Positions 62,660 to 64,000 of a stretch of DNA of 64,000 nucleotides are shown here, one piece after another. The DNA lies in the NCBI GenBank assembly GCA_018268915.1, contig JAFDVQ010000006.1, forward strand, positions 186,001-250,000, in the 5' to 3' direction. Position 1 is the stretch's first letter, and every line of letters starts with the position of its first letter. The position numbers and the translations under genes were made by a program. The notes beneath the pieces are model-generated. The model was not told where the DNA came from. It did not search any database and saw only the letters and a program-made list of their open reading frames with translations. The stretch is from Acidobacteriota bacterium. GTDB lineage: Bacteria > Acidobacteriota > Terriglobia > Terriglobales > Acidobacteriaceae.

Positions 62660-64000
62660 TTATTGAAGCTCGGCAACCGCTCGCGCACTCTTCGCATTGA
62701 CCGCAACGGATCCATCACTCAGCCCAGTGCCTCTGGCGGTCAATTTGAGAGAACCGGCCTGCCTCGAAGACCGAATCACAACCTGCGCACGTCCCTGGTA
62801 GAGCTTGCGCCGATCGCCATGGTATGAATCTGGATCCTTGCCGTCTCCATTTCCCACCGCCGCGATCACACCCGGCCCGGTGATCTGAAATTGAACTTCC
62901 TGCTCCGCTTTCAGATCCGTACGGCCGTCAGCATCTACAGCCTCTACAGTCACAAAAGCCAGATCCTCGCCATTCGCATCCACCGTCGCCCGATCCGCCG
63001 TCAGACGAAGCTTCGTCGCCTGCCCCGAGGTCCTCAGCAAACTCTCAGCCACCACGCGATCTCCACGCAGTCCCACCGCCTTCAAGACGCCCGGCGCATA
63101 GGGAACCGGAAATACCGCTTTGAACTCCTGCTCGCGTCCTGTCGGCTTCTCTCCGATCAGCTTGTCATTCAGGAACAGCCGCACCTTTTCCGCACCCGAA
63201 TAGACCTCCACCTCCAGTGGCTTCCCCTCTTCTCCCGGCCATGTCCAGCTGGGCAGAGTCGGGTAATCCGCCCACATGATGGCGATGATCTTCTTCTCTT
63301 CTGTCTCAGGCAACCTCACGGTTGCATATACACGATCGCCGCCATTCCAGATAATGTCGCGATAGTAGGACTGCGGCTTCCGGAAACCCGTCAGATCGAG
63401 ATCGCCACACGCCGCCGCGTGCCACGGATAGGGATGGAAGAACAGCTCCATCATGGCCTTCGACGCGGGGTCGGAGTTGTTCTTTGCCATATCTCCCATA
63501 ACGTCTTTCCCGTTGGCCATCGCCATGAACATCTGATCGATCATTCCTGTTCCGGCCATCATTCCTTCCATCCCCTTGGCTGCCTTGGCCTGCTGCGGAG
63601 TGCCATACTGCCACGCGCCAATCCCCGATTCCCCGAGGTAGTCCATCGCCGTCCACGTTAGATCGCCCAGCACATACGCATTGTCGTGCGATACCTCCCA
63701 CAGCGGAAACACCTTCGACGGCCACGATTCCGTCGTCAGCATCATTCGCGACGGCAGTTGTTCATGATCCTTCTTGTAGGTCGGAAGAATGTTGTAGTTG
63801 TACCCCGTGATATCGAGTTGCGAGAAGACAGCCTCCGCCGTCGGTTTCGTCGTCGTCCCTGGAAACGCAAGCGTCAACGGCCGGGTCTTGTCGAGCGAGC
63901 GCAGATGATCCGCAAGTTGCTTCCCCAGCGCAGCTCCCCGCTCCACTTCAAGTTCTGGAATCTCATTTCCAATTCCCCAGATCACGATCGACGGATGGTT
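62660..64000 (-). CDS. GH2 beta-galactosidase-like glycosidase, C-terminal part (cut by window end)
   Basis: The frame is open to the right edge. It starts with NHPSIVIWGIGNEIPE, the conserved GH2 segment with the acid/base Glu in GNE, and ends at the stop 62660-62662. The downstream part has a typical extension: GDLDLTGFRKPQSYYRDIIW, then beta domains with KPLEVEVYSGAEKVRLFLND (DUF4982-like) and a Big/invasin-like segment KLRLTADRATVDANGEDLAF. About 446 residues are visible; the N-terminal sugar-binding and barrel start are missing. The stop lies 20 bases after the end of the convergent GGDEF-EAL gene, with no clear terminator between them. Confidence 0.9.
   Translation of the reverse strand, partial: NHPSIVIWGIGNEIPELEVERGAALGKQLADHLRSLDKTRPLTLAFPGTTTKPTAEAVFSQLDITGYNYNILPTYKKDHEQLPSRMMLTTESWPSKVFPLWEVSHDNAYVLGDLTWTAMDYLGESGIGAWQYGTPQQAKAAKGMEGMMAGTGMIDQMFMAMANGKDVMGDMAKNNSDPASKAMMELFFHPYPWHAAACGDLDLTGFRKPQSYYRDIIWNGGDRVYATVRLPETEEKKIIAIMWADYPTLPSWTWPGEEGKPLEVEVYSGAEKVRLFLNDKLIGEKPTGREQEFKAVFPVPYAPGVLKAVGLRGDRVVAESLLRTSGQATKLRLTADRATVDANGEDLAFVTVEAVDADGRTDLKAEQEVQFQITGPGVIAAVGNGDGKDPDSYHGDRRKLYQGRAQVVIRSSRQAGSLKLTARGTGLSDGSVAVNAKSARAVAELQ

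Overview
The window looks like a chromosome segment of an acidobacterium (Acidobacteriota, class Terriglobia or a relative). The main grounds are three large ABC-type permeases of the 'acidobacterial duplicated orphan permease' (ADOP) type, two of them with an adjacent PadR regulator. A TonB-dependent receptor with an N-terminal carboxypeptidase-regulatory-like domain, several glycoside hydrolases (GH106, GH3, GH2) and an inositol oxygenase fit the same soil polysaccharide-degrading lifestyle. The assignment comes from gene content only, not from a marker gene.

The left third (1 to about 20,540) is a mobile defence island. From left to right it holds: a tightly overlapping operon of a truncated gene, a NurA-like nuclease, a HerA-like ATPase, a small PD-(D/E)XK-like protein and a Ser/Thr kinase with a repeat tail; a small membrane protein; a HEPN-like protein; a Schlafen/AlbA_2 protein; an AIPR (abortive infection) protein; a 1,408-residue GHKL ATPase ending in a DUF3883 nuclease-like domain; an AbiEii-type nucleotidyltransferase with its regulator; an XRE regulator; and a large serine recombinase. 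The island ends at the 3' end of an initiator-type tRNA-Met gene on the minus strand, and the recombinase reading frame runs through the antisense of that tRNA. The left end of the island lies outside the window. By eye, base composition and codon use differ between the two sides (the island is more AT-rich).

The remainder (about 20,620 to 64,000) is ordinary chromosome. It starts with a sodium:solute symporter, alanine racemase and a cytidylate-kinase-like protein. A PadR-ADOP pair follows, with an operator in its promoter. Next come a five-gene ECF sigma/anti-sigma envelope operon (minus strand), MsrA, a MarR-GNAT fusion with a palindromic operator, glgC, an outer-membrane protein, a YdcF protein, a nitroreductase and a GH106 glycosidase. 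After these are inositol oxygenase, pirin, and a small ECF41-like sigma regulon (carboxymuconolactone decarboxylase-like protein, DoxX-like protein, sigma factor) with two matching promoters. The right end has a SYLF protein, an SRPBCC protein, a GH3 beta-glucosidase, a DUF4126 protein, a flavoprotein disulfide oxidoreductase, two more ADOP permeases with one PadR, a TonB receptor, a CHASE8-HAMP-GGDEF-EAL protein and a GH2 beta-galactosidase cut by the window end.

Two repeat features recur between the chromosomal genes. One is a family of hairpins that all begin with GTGCCCC but have otherwise different arms (seven copies seen). The other is a 7-base tandem repeat block (CCCCTGA/CCTCTGA). The strongest candidates for something undescribed are the NurA-HerA-PD-(D/E)XK-kinase operon, the anchored hairpin family, and the recombinase frame fused to an antisense tRNA.
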